Source: Auanema rhodensis (taxonomy: Eukaryota; Nematoda; Chromadorea; Rhabditida; Rhabditidae). From it: a stretch of DNA of 64,000 nucleotides. The notes below the pieces were generated by a model. The model searched no databases, was not told the DNA's origin, and saw nothing but the letters and a program-made list of their open reading frames with translations. Below are positions 53,201 through 64,000 of this stretch, in pieces; positions within the stretch are counted from its first letter, which is position 1, and the number at the start of each line of letters is the position of its first letter. Made by a program: the position numbers and the translations under genes. Where the stretch lies: assembly GCA_964057225.1 (NCBI GenBank), contig OZ059896.1, positions 22,998,501 to 23,062,500 on the forward strand, given 5' to 3'.

Positions 53201-56200
53201 CCAAAATTAGATTCCCCATTTCCATATTAGTCTAAAAACAAATTTTTATTAATATTGGTTCATGGTAACCATGTCTTTGAAATTTACGTGAACTTTAATT
53301 TATGCTAATTAAATGTACACGTGATGTGCACTTGGTATGTAACTCGCTTCACGTGAAAGATAAAGAAATGCGGTTTTCAAAATTAGATTCCCCATGTCCA
53401 TTTTAGTCTAAAAACAAATTTTTATTGATATTGGTTCATGGTAACCATGTCTTTGAAATTTACGTGAACTTTAATTTATGCTAATTAAATGTACACGTGA
53501 TGTGCACTTGGTATGTAACTCGCTTCACGTGAAAGATAAAGAGATGCGGTTTTCAAAATTAGATTCCCCATGTCCATATTAGTCTAAAAACAAATTTTTA
53601 TTAATATTGGTTCATGGTAACCATGACTTTGAAATTTACGTGAACTTTAATTTATGCTAATTAAATGTACACGTGATGTGCACTTGGTATGTAACTCGCT
53701 TCACGTGAAAGATAAAGAGATGCGGTTTTCAAAATTAGATTCCCCATGTCCATATTAGTCTAAAAACAAATTTTTATTAATATTGGTTCATGGTAACCAT
53801 GTCTTTGAAATTTACGTGAACTTTAATTTATGCTAATTAAATGTACACGTGATGTGCACTTGGTATGTAACTCGCTTCACGTGAAAGATAAAGAGATGCG
53901 GTTTTCAAAATTAGATTCCCCATGTCCATATTAGTCTAAAAACAAATTTTTATTAATATTGGTTCATGGTAACCATGTCTTTGAAATTTACGTGAACTTT
54001 AATTTATGCTAATTAAATGTACACGTGATGTGCACTTGGTATGTAACTCGCTTCACGTGAAAGATAAAGAGATGCGGTTTTCAAAATTAGATTCCCCATG
54101 TCCATATTAGTCTAAAAACAAATTTTTATTAATATTGGTTCATGGTAACCATGACTTTGAAATTTACGTGAACTTTAATTTATGCTAATTAAATGTACAC
54201 GTGATGTGCACTTGGTATGTAACTCGCTTCACGTGAAAGATAAAGAGATGCGGTTTTCAAAATTAGATTCCCCATGTCCATATTAGTCTAAAAACAAATT
54301 TTTATTAATATTGGTTCATGGTAACCATGTCTTTGAAATTTACGTGAACTTTAATTTATGCTAATTAAATGTACACGTGATGTGCACTTGGTATGTAACT
54401 CGCTTCACGTGAAAGATAAAGAGATGCGGTTTTCAAAATTAGATTTCCCATGTCCATATTAGTCTAAAAACAAATTTTTATTAATATTGGTTCATGGTAA
54501 CCATGTCTTTGAAATTTACGTGAACTTTAATTTATGCTAATTAAATGTACACGTGATGTGCACTTGGTATGTAACTCGCTTCACGTGAAAGATAAAGAGA
54601 TGCGGTTTTCAAAATTAGATTCCCCATGTCCATATTAGTCTAAAAACAAATTTTTATTAATATTGGTTCATGGTAACCATGTCTTTGAAATTTACGTGAA
54701 CTTTAATTTATGCTAATTAAATGTACACGTGATGTGCACTTGGTATGTAACTCGCTTCACGTGAAAGATAAAGAGATGCGGTTTTCAAAATTAGATTCCC
54801 CATGTCCATATTAGTCTAAAAACAAATTTTTATTAATATTGGTTCATGGTAACCATGTCTTTGAAATTTACGTGAACTTTAATTTATGCTAATTAAATGT
54901 ACACGTGATGTGCACTTGGTATGTAACTCGCTTCACGTGAAAGATAAAGAGATGCGGTTTTCAAAATTAGATTCCCCATGTCCATATTAGTCTAAAAACA
55001 AATTTTTATTAATATTGGTTCATGGTAACCATGACTTTGAAATTTACGTGAACTTTAATTTATGCTAATTAAATGTACACGTGATGTGCACTTGGTATGT
55101 AACTCGCTTCACGTGAAAGATAAAGAGATGCGGTTTTCAAAATTAGATTCCCCATGTCCATATTAGTCTAAAAACAAATTTTTATTAATATTGGTTCATG
55201 GTAACCATGTCTTTGAAATTTACGTGAACTTTAATTTATGCTAATTAAATGTACACGTGATGTGCACTTGGTATGTAACTCGCTTCACGTGAAAGATAAA
55301 GAGATGCGGTTTTCAAAATTAGATTCCCCATGTCCATATTAGTCTAAAAACAAATTTTTATTAATATTGGTTCATGGTAACCATGTCTTTGAAATTTACG
55401 TGAACTTTAATTTATGCTAATTAAATGTACACGTGATGTGCACTTGGTATGTAACTCGCTTCACGTGAAAGATAAAGAGATGCGGTTTTCAAAATTAGAT
55501 TCCCCATGTCCATATTAGTCTAAAAACAAATTTTTATTAATATTGGTTCATGGTAACCATGACTTTGAAATTTACGTGAACTTTAATTTATGCTAATTAA
55601 ATGTACACGTGATGTGCACTTGGTATGTAACTCGCTTCACGTGAAAGATAAAGAGATGCGGTTTTCAAAATTAGATTCCCCATGTCCATATTAGTCTAAA
55701 AACAAATTTTTATTAATATTGGTTCATGGTAACCATGACTTTGAAATTTACGTGAACTTTAATTTATGCTAATTAAATGTACACGTGATGTGCACTTGGT
55801 ATGTAACTCGCTTCACGTGAAAGATAAAGAGATGCGGTTTCCAAAATTAGATTCCCCATTTCCATATTAGTCTAAAAACAAATTTTTATTAATATTGGTT
55901 CATGGTAACCATGTCTTTGAAATTTACGTGAACTTTAATTTATGCTAATTAAATGTACACGTGATGTGCACTTGGTATGTAACTCGCTTCACGTGAAAGA
56001 TAAAGAAATGCGGTTTTCAAAATTAGATTCCCCATGTCCATTTTAGTCTAAAAACAAATTTTTATTGATATTGGTTCATGGTAACCATGTCTTTGAAATT
56101 TACGTGAACTTTAATTTATGCTAATTAAATGTACACGTGATGTGCACTTGGTATGTAACTCGCTTCACGTGAAAGATAAAGAGATGCGGTTTTCAAAATT

Positions 56201-56520
56201 AGATTCCCCATGTCCATATTAGTCTAAAAACAAATTTTTATTAATATTGGTTCATGGTAACCATGACTTTGAAATTTACGTGAACTTTAATTTATGCTAA
56301 TTAAATGTACACGTGATGTGCACTTGGTATGTAACTCGCTTCACGTGAAAGATAAAGAGATGCGGTTTTCAAAATTAGATTCCCCATGTCCATATTAGTC
56401 TAAAAACAAATTTTTATTAATATTGGTTCATGGTAACCATGTCTTTGAAATTTACGTGAACTTTAATTTATGCTAATTAAATGTACACGTGATGTGCACT
56501 TGGTATGTAACTCGCTTCAC
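47280..56520 (+). repeat. Sub-domain rich in A/B hybrid monomers, three-monomer tendency
   Basis: Here many monomers combine type A taatatt with type B gacttt, a recombinant class I did not notice before about 47.4 kb apart from one near 7.8 kb. From about 52 kb these hybrids tend to recur every third monomer (528 bp). A 950-bp piece at 52930-53880 recurs at 55570-56520, 2,640 bp (15 monomers) apart, including the gtttcc/catttcc and cattttag copies. Two adjacent-region monomers near 47365 and 47893 share cacttgaaag and gcggattt, three monomers apart. Confidence 0.65.
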
Positions 56521-59500
56521 GTGAACGATAAAGAGATGCGGTTTTCAAAATTAGATTCCCCATGTCCATATTAGTCTAAAAACAAATTTTTATTATTATT
56601 GGTTCATGGTAACCATGTCTTTGAAATTTACGTGAACTTTAATTTATGCTAATTAAATGTACACGTGATGTGCACTTGGTATGTAACTCGCTTCACGTGA
56701 AAGATAAAGAAATGCGGTTTTCAAAATTAGATTCTCCATGTTCATATTAGTCTAAAAACAAATTTTTATTAATATTGGTTCATGGTAACCATGTCTTTGA
56801 AATTTACGTGAACTTTAATTTATGCTAATTAAATGTACACGTGATGTGCACTTGGTATGTAACTCGCTTCACGTGAAAGATAAAGAGATGCGGTTTTCAA
56901 AATTAGATTCCCCATGTCCATATTAGTCTAAAAACAAATTTTTATTGATATTGGTTCATGGTAACCATGACTTTGAAATTTACGTGAACTTTAATTTATG
57001 CTAATTAAATGTACACGTGATGTGCACTTGGTATGTAACTCGCTTCACGTGAAAGATAAAGAGATGCGGTTTTCAAAATTAGATTCCCCATGTTCATATT
57101 AGTCTAAAAACAAATTTTTATTGATATTGGTTCATGGTAACCATGTTTTTGAAATTTACGTGAACTTTAATTTATGCTAATTAAATGTACACGTGATGTG
57201 CACTTGGTATGTAACTCGCTTCACGTGAAAGATAAAGAAATGCGGTTTTCAAAATTAGATTCCCCATGTCCATTTTAGTCTAAAAACAAATTTTTATTGA
57301 TATTGGTTCATGGTAACCATGACTTTGAAATTTACGTGAACTTTAATTTATGCTAATTAAATGTACACGTGATGTGCACTTGGTATGTAACTCGCTTCAC
57401 GTGAAAGATAAAGAGATGCGGTTTTCAAAATTAGATTCCCCATGTCCATAGTAGTCTGAAAAGAAATTTTTATTGATATTGGTTCATGGTAACCATGACT
57501 TTGAAATTTACGTGAACTTTAATTTATGCTAATTAAATGTACACGTGATGTGCACTTGGTATGTAACTCGCTTCACGTGAAAGATAAAGAGATGCGGTTT
57601 TCGAAATTAGATTCCCCATGTCCATATTAGTCTAAAAACAAATTGTTATTGATATTGGTTCATGGTAACCATGTCTTTGAAATTTTCGTGAACTTTAATT
57701 TATGCTAATTAAATGTACACGTGATGTGCACTTGGTATGTAACTCGCTTCACGTGAAAGATAAAGAGATGCGGTTTTCAAAATTAGATTCCCCATGTCCA
57801 TATTAGTCTAAAAACAAATTTTTATTGATATTGGTTCATGGTAACCATGACTTTGAAATTTACGTGAACTTTAATTTATGCTAATTAAATGTACACTTGA
57901 TGTGCACTTGGTATGTAACTCGCTTCACGTGAAAGATAAAGAGATGCGGTTTTCAAAATTAGATTCCCCATGTCCATATTAGTCTAAAAACAAATTTTTA
58001 TTGATATTGGTTCATGGTAACCATGACTTTGAAATTTACGTGAACTTTAATTTATGCTAATTAAATGTACACGTGATGTGCACTTGGTATGTAACTCGCT
58101 TCACGTGAAAGATAAAGAGATGCGGTTTTCAAAATTAGATTCCTCATGTCCATATTAGTCTAAAAACAATTTTTTATTAATATTGGTTCATGGTAACCAT
58201 GTCTTTGAAATTTACGTGAACTTTAATTTATGCTAATTAAATGTACACGTGATGTGCACTTGGTATGTAACTCGCTTCACGTGAACGATAAAGAGATGCG
58301 GTTTTCAAAATTAGATTCCCCATGTCCATATTAGTCTAAAAACAAATTTTTATTATTATTGGTTCATGGTAACCATGTCTTTGAAATTTACGTGAACTTT
58401 AATTTATGCTAATTAAATGTACACGTGATGTGCACTTGGTATGTAACTCGCTTCACGTGAAAGATAAAGAAATGCGGTTTTCAAAATTAGATTCTCCATG
58501 TTCATATTAGTCTAAAAACAAATTTTTATTAATATTGGTTCATGGTAACCATGTCTTTGAAATTTACGTGAACTTTAATTTATGCTAATTAAATGTACAC
58601 GTGATGTGCACTTGGTATGTAACTCGCTTCACGTGAAAGATAAAGAGATGCGGTTTTCAAAATTAGATTCCCCATGTCCATATTAGTCTAAAAACAAATT
58701 TTTATTGATATTGGTTCATGGTAACCATGACTTTGAAATTTACGTGAACTTTAATTTATGCTAATTAAATGTACACGTGATGTGCACTTGGTATGTAACT
58801 CGCTTCACGTGAAAGATAAAGAGATGCGGTTTTCAAAATTAGATTCCCCATGTTCATATTAGTCTAAAAACAAATTTTTATTGATATTGGTTCATGGTAA
58901 CCATGTTTTTGAAATTTACGTGAACTTTAATTTATGCTAATTAAATGTACACGTGATGTGCACTTGGTATGTAACTCGCTTCACGTGAAAGATAAAGAAA
59001 TGCGGTTTTCAAAATTAGATTCCCCATGTCCATTTTAGTCTAAAAACAAATTTTTATTGATATTGGTTCATGGTAACCATGACTTTGAAATTTACGTGAA
59101 CTTTAATTTATGCTAATTAAATGTACACGTGATGTGCACTTGGTATGTAACTCGCTTCACGTGAAAGATAAAGAGATGCGGTTTTCAAAATTAGATTCCC
59201 CATGTCCATATTAGTCTGAAAAGAAATTTTTATTGATATTGGTTCATGGTAACCATGACTTTGAAATTTACGTGAACTTTAATTTATGCTAATTAAATGT
59301 ACACGTGATGTGCACTTGGTATGTAACTCGCTTCACGTGAAAGATAAAGAGATGCGGTTTTCGAAATTAGATTCCCCATGTCCATATTAGTCTAAAAACA
59401 AATTGTTATTGATATTGGTTCATGGTAACCATGTCTTTGAAATTTTCGTGAACTTTAATTTATGCTAATTAAATGTACACGTGATGTGCACTTGGTATGT

Positions 59501-62151
59501 AACTCGCTTCACGTGAAAGATAAAGAGATGCGGTTTTCAAAATTAGATTCCCCATGTCCATATTAGTCTAAAAACAAATTTTTATTGATATTGGTTCATG
59601 GTAACCATGACTTTGAAATTTACGTGAACTTTAATTTATGCTAATTAAATGTACACTTGATGTGCACTTGGTATGTAACTCGCTTCACGTGAAAGATAAA
59701 GAGATGCGGTTTTCAAAATTAGATTCCCCATGTCCATATTAGTCTAAAAACAAATTTTTATTGATATTGGTTCATGGTAACCATGACTTTGAAATTTACG
59801 TGAACTTTAATTTATGCTAATTAAATGTACACGTGATGTGCACTTGGTATGTAACTCGCTTCACGTGAAAGATAAAGAGATGCGGTTTTCAAAATTAGAT
59901 TCCTCATGTCCATATTAGTCTAAAAACAATTTTTTATTAATATTGGTTCATGGTAACCATGTCTTTGAAATTTACGTGAACTTTAATTTATGCTAATTAA
60001 ATGTACACGTGATGTGCACTTGGTATGTAACTCGCTTCACGTGAAAGATAAAGAGATGCGGTTTTCAAAATTAGATTCCCCATGTCCATATTAGTCTAAA
60101 AACAAATTTTTATTAATATTGGTTCATGGTAACCATGTCTTTGAAATTTACGTGAACTTTAATTTATGCTAATTAAATGTACACGTGATGTGCACTTGGT
60201 ATGTAACTCGCTTCACGTGAAAGATAAAGAGATGCGGTTTTCAAAATTAGATTCCTCATGTCCATATTAGTCTAAAAACAATTTTTTATTAATATTGGTT
60301 CATGGTAACCATGTCTTTGAAATTTACGTGAACTTTAATTTATGCTAATTAAATGTACACGTGATGTGCACTTGGTATGTAACTCGCTTCACGTGAACGA
60401 TAAAGAGATGCGGTTTTCAAAATTAGATTCCCCATGTCCATATTAGTCTAAAAACAAATTTTTATTATTATTGGTTCATGGTAACCATGTCTTTGAAATT
60501 TACGTGAACTTTAATTTATGCTAATTAAATGTACACGTGATGTGCACTTGGTATGTAACTCGCTTCACGTGAAAGATAAAGAAATGCGGTTTTCAAAATT
60601 AGATTCTCCATGTTCATATTAGTCTAAAAACAAATTTTTATTAATATTGGTTCATGGTAACCATGTCTTTGAAATTTACGTGAACTTTAATTTATGCTAA
60701 TTAAATGTACACGTGATGTGCACTTGGTATGTAACTCGCTTCACGTGAAAGATAAAGAGATGCGGTTTTCAAAATTAGATTCCCCATGTCCATATTAGTC
60801 TAAAAACAAATTTTTATTGATATTGGTTCATGGTAACCATGACTTTGAAATTTACGTGAACTTTAATTTATGCTAATTAAATGTACACGTGATGTGCACT
60901 TGGTATGTAACTCGCTTCACGTGAAAGATAAAGAGATGCGGTTTTCAAAATTAGATTCCCCATGTTCATATTAGTCTAAAAACAAATTTTTATTGATATT
61001 GGTTCATGGTAACCATGTTTTTGAAATTTACGTGAACTTTAATTTATGCTAATTAAATGTACACGTGATGTGCACTTGGTATGTAACTCGCTTCACGTGA
61101 AAGATAAAGAAATGCGGTTTTCAAAATTAGATTCCCCATGTCCATTTTAGTCTAAAAACAAATTTTTATTGATATTGGTTCATGGTAACCATGACTTTGA
61201 AATTTACGTGAACTTTAATTTATGCTAATTAAATGTACACGTGATGTGCACTTGGTATGTAACTCGCTTCACGTGAAAGATAAAGAGATGCGGTTTTCAA
61301 AATTAGATTCCCCATGTCCATATTAGTCTGAAAAGAAATTTTTATTGATATTGGTTCATGGTAACCATGACTTTGAAATTTACGTGAACTTTAATTTATG
61401 CTAATTAAATGTACACGTGATGTGCACTTGGTATGTAACTCGCTTCACGTGAAAGATAAAGAGATGCGGTTTTCGAAATTAGATTCCCCATGTCCATATT
61501 AGTCTAAAAACAAATTGTTATTGATATTGGTTCATGGTAACCATGTCTTTGAAATTTACGTGAACTTTAATTTATGCTAATTAAATGTACACGTGATGTG
61601 CACTTGGTATGTAACTCGCTTCACGTGAAAGATAAAGAGATGCGGTTTTCAAAATTAGATTCCCCATGTCCATATTAGTCTAAAAACAAATTTTTATTGA
61701 TATTGGTTCATGGTAACCATGACTTTGAAATTTACGTGAACTTTAATTTATGCTAATTAAATGTACACTTGATGTGCACTTGGTATGTAACTCGCTTCAC
61801 GTGAAAGATAAAGAGATGCGGTTTTCAAAATTAGATTCCCCATGTCCATATTAGTCTAAAAACAAATTTTTATTGATATTGGTTCATGGTAACCATGACT
61901 TTGAAATTTACGTGAACTTTAATTTATGCTAATTAAATGTACACGTGATGTGCACTTGGTATGTAACTCGCTTCACGTGAAAGATAAAGAGATGCGGTTT
62001 TCAAAATTAGATTCCTCATGTCCATATTAGTCTAAAAACAATTTTTTATTAATATTGGTTCATGGTAACCATGTCTTTGAAATTTACGTGAACTTTAATT
62101 TATGCTAATTAAATGTACACGTGATGTGCACTTGGTATGTAACTCGCTTCA
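56520..62151 (+). repeat. Higher-order repeat: 10-monomer unit in three copies, middle copy expanded to 12
   Basis: Unit starts are marked by gtgaacgata at 56521, 58281 and 60393. Other matching markers are tattattatt (56591/58351/60463), aattgttatt (57641/59401/61513), CACTTG boundary (57891/59651/61763) and attcctcatg (58141/59901, 62013). The middle unit has an extra two monomers: the attcctcatg monomer is doubled at 59901 and 60253, 352 bp apart. Small differences order the copies: aaattttcgtg is in units 1 and 2 only, and gtagtctgaa in unit 1 only. Confidence 0.9.
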
Positions 62152-63362
62152 CGTGAAAGATAAAGAGATGCGGTTTTCAAAATTAGATTCCCCATGTCCA
62201 TATTAGTCTAAAAACAAATTTTTATTAATATTGGTTCATGGTAACCATGTCTTTGAAATTTACGTGAACTTTAATTTATGCTAATTAAATGTACACGTGA
62301 TGTGCACTTGGTATGTAACTCGCTTCACGTGAAAGATAAAGAGATGCGGTTTTCAAAATTAGATTCCCCATGTCCATATTAGTCTAAAAACAAATTTTTA
62401 TTAATATTGGTTCATGGTAACCATGACTTTGAAATTTACGTGAACTTTAATTTATGCTAATTAAATGTACACGTGATGTGCACTTGGTATGTAACTCGCT
62501 TCACGTGAAAGATAAAGAGATGCGGTTTTCAAAATTAGATTCCCCATGTCCATATTAGTCTAAAAACAAATTTTTATTAATATTGGTTCATGGTAACCAT
62601 GTCTTTGAAATTTAGGTGAACTTTAATTTATGCTAATTAAATGTACACGTGATGTGCACTTGGTATGTAACTCGCTTCACGTGAAAGATAAAGAAATGCG
62701 GTTTTCAAAATTAGATTCCCCATGTCCATATTAGTCTAAAAACAAATTTTTATTAATATTGGTTCATGGTAACCATGACTTTGAAATTTACGTGAACTTT
62801 AATTTATGCTAATTAAATGTACACGTGATGTGCACTTGGTATGTAACTCGCTTCACGTGAAAGATAAAGAGATGCGGTTTTCAAAATTAGATTCCCCATG
62901 TCCATATTAGTCTAAAAACAAATTTTTATTGATATTGGTTCATGGTAACCATGACTTTGAAATTTACGTGAACTTTAATTCATGCTAATTAAATGTACAC
63001 GTGATGTGCACTTGGTATGTAACTCGCTTCACGTGAAAGATAAAGAGATGCGGTTTTCAAAATTAGATTCCCCATGTCCATATTAGTCTAAAAACAAATT
63101 TTTATTGATATTGGTGCATGGTAACCATGACTTTGAAATTTACGTGAACTTTAATTTATGCTAATTAAATGTACACGTGATGTGCACTTGGTATGTAACT
63201 CGCTTCACGTGAAAGATAAAGAGATGCGGTTTTCAAAATTAGGTTCCCCATGTCCATATTAGTCTAAAAACAAATTTTTATTGATATTGGTGCATGGTAA
63301 CCATGACTTTGAAATTTACGTGAACTTTAATTTATGCTAATTAAATGTACACGTGATGTGCA

Positions 63363-64000
63363 CTTGGTATGTAACTCGCTTCACGTGAAAGATAAAGAGA
63401 TGCGGTTTTCAAAATTAGATTCCCCATGTCCATATTAGTCTAAAAACAAATTTTTATTATTATTGGTTCATGGTAACCATGTCTTTGAAATTTACGTGAA
63501 CTTTAATTTATGCTAATTAAATGTACACGTGATGTGCACTTGGTATGTAACTCGCTTCACGTGAAAGATAAAGAAATGCGGTTTTTAAAATTAGATTCTC
63601 CATGTTCATATTAGTCTAAAAACAAATTTTTATTAATATTGGTTCATGGTAACCATGTCTTTGAAATTTACGTGAACTTTAATTTATGCTAATTAAATGT
63701 ACACGTGATGTGCACTTGGTATGTAACTCGCTTCACGTGAAAGATAAAGAGATGCGGTTTTCAAAATTAGATTCCCCATGTCCATATTAGTCTAAAAACA
63801 AATTTTTATTGATATTGGTTCATGGTAACCATGACTTTGAAATTTACGTGAACTTTAATTTATGCTAATTAAATGTACACGTGATGTGCACTTGGTATGT
63901 AACTCGCTTCACGTGAAAGATAAAGAGATGCGGTTTTCAAAATTAGATTCCCCATGTTCATATTAGTCTAAAAACAAATTTTTATTGATATTGGTTCATG
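63363..64000 (+). repeat. Start of a fourth 10-mer-like unit, cut by window edge
   Basis: The order tattattatt (63455), then aaatgcgg with ctccatgttcat (about 63598), then a B monomer, then tgttcat with tgatatt (about 63957) matches the first four monomers of the 56.5-62.2 kb unit. It lacks the gtgaacgata change and has gttttta instead of gttttca near 63582. The last monomer (63884-64000) is 117 bp long because the window ends. Confidence 0.65.

Larger units (their letters stand above)
4217..64000 (+). repeat. 176-bp satellite DNA array, 339 complete monomers plus a partial one, runs off right edge
   Basis: Counting from the landmark atgtgcactt, starts fall at 4221, 4397, 4573, 4749 and so on, every 176 bp. 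They reach 9677 after exactly 31 units, 9852 after one 175-bp unit, and 63884 after exactly 307 more. All copies share one orientation and no foreign DNA interrupts them. One consensus monomer counts to 55 G+C of 176 (about 31%). Copies differ mostly by a few substitutions each. There is no open reading frame of note; 176 is not divisible by three, so any stop codon recurs in all frames. By family knowledge, arrays like this occur at centromeres, pericentromeres or subtelomeres, but function is not shown here. Strand is arbitrary. Confidence 0.98.

Noticed and set aside
4217-64000. CRISPR-like regular repeats
   Set aside because: There are no unique spacers: the whole 176-bp unit is repeated, and the context is eukaryotic.
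4217-64000. Protein-coding tandem repeat
   Set aside because: The unit length is not a multiple of three, stops occur in every frame, and no long open frame is seen on either strand.
4217-64000. CENP-B box or telomeric repeat inside the satellite
   Set aside because: I looked for TTCG...CGGGA-type boxes and TTAGGC/TTAGGG runs and saw neither. The acacggga variants are chance partial resemblance.
4217-64000. Integrated virus or host gene hidden in the satellite
   Set aside because: The 176-bp phase is unbroken, so no foreign segment is present.

Overview
The window looks like eukaryotic, probably invertebrate, repeat-dense heterochromatin. It holds one autonomous non-LTR retrotransposon at the left edge, a short GC-rich minisatellite, and then about 59.8 kb of a single satellite DNA that runs off the right edge. 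I see no host protein-coding gene, tRNA, rRNA, prokaryotic operon or CRISPR array. A nematode host is my best guess, from the style of ORF1 (coiled coil, then a basic Ser/Arg-rich tail) and the AT-rich satellite. The sequence alone does not prove this.

Region 1 (1-3711, minus strand) is a CR1/L2/Jockey-group LINE. ORF1 (3487-2447) is complete and encodes 346 aa. ORF2 is open in one frame from 2724 down to base 1. I read this frame codon by codon and found no stop. It carries an apurinic-type endonuclease with every expected catalytic motif, and a reverse transcriptase with an FADD active site. Its C-terminus lies beyond the left edge. ORF2 is in the +1 frame relative to ORF1 and has no ATG near the ORF1 stop. 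The leader upstream of ORF1 is a long pyrimidine tract on the sense strand with no AG dinucleotide for about 208 nt.

Region 2 (3712-4218) is a compound minisatellite of 18-bp units followed by 14 uninterrupted 20-bp units. Each unit carries AGGTCA. It lies directly upstream (5') of the LINE leader, so it may be the LINE's tandem 5' UTR/promoter monomers or an independent array.

Region 3 (4217-64000) is a head-to-tail array of a 176-bp monomer with about 31% GC: 339 complete copies plus a 117-bp partial copy. All copies point the same way, with no insertion of other DNA. Phase counting gives one net length change in the whole array, a 175-bp copy near 9734. Two main monomer types differ at linked sites (taatatt...gtcttt against tgatatt...gacttt), and recombinants exist. 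Shared rare variants show local higher-order repeats. A 10-monomer (1,760-bp) period arose at least three times from different monomer sets, and there is a 5.4-kb internal duplication at an offset of 33 monomers. Each monomer carries short dyad motifs: TTCACGTGAA, CATGG-TAA-CCATG and a second CACGTG. That makes it a reasonable candidate for a centromeric or pericentromeric satellite, but nothing here demonstrates such a function.
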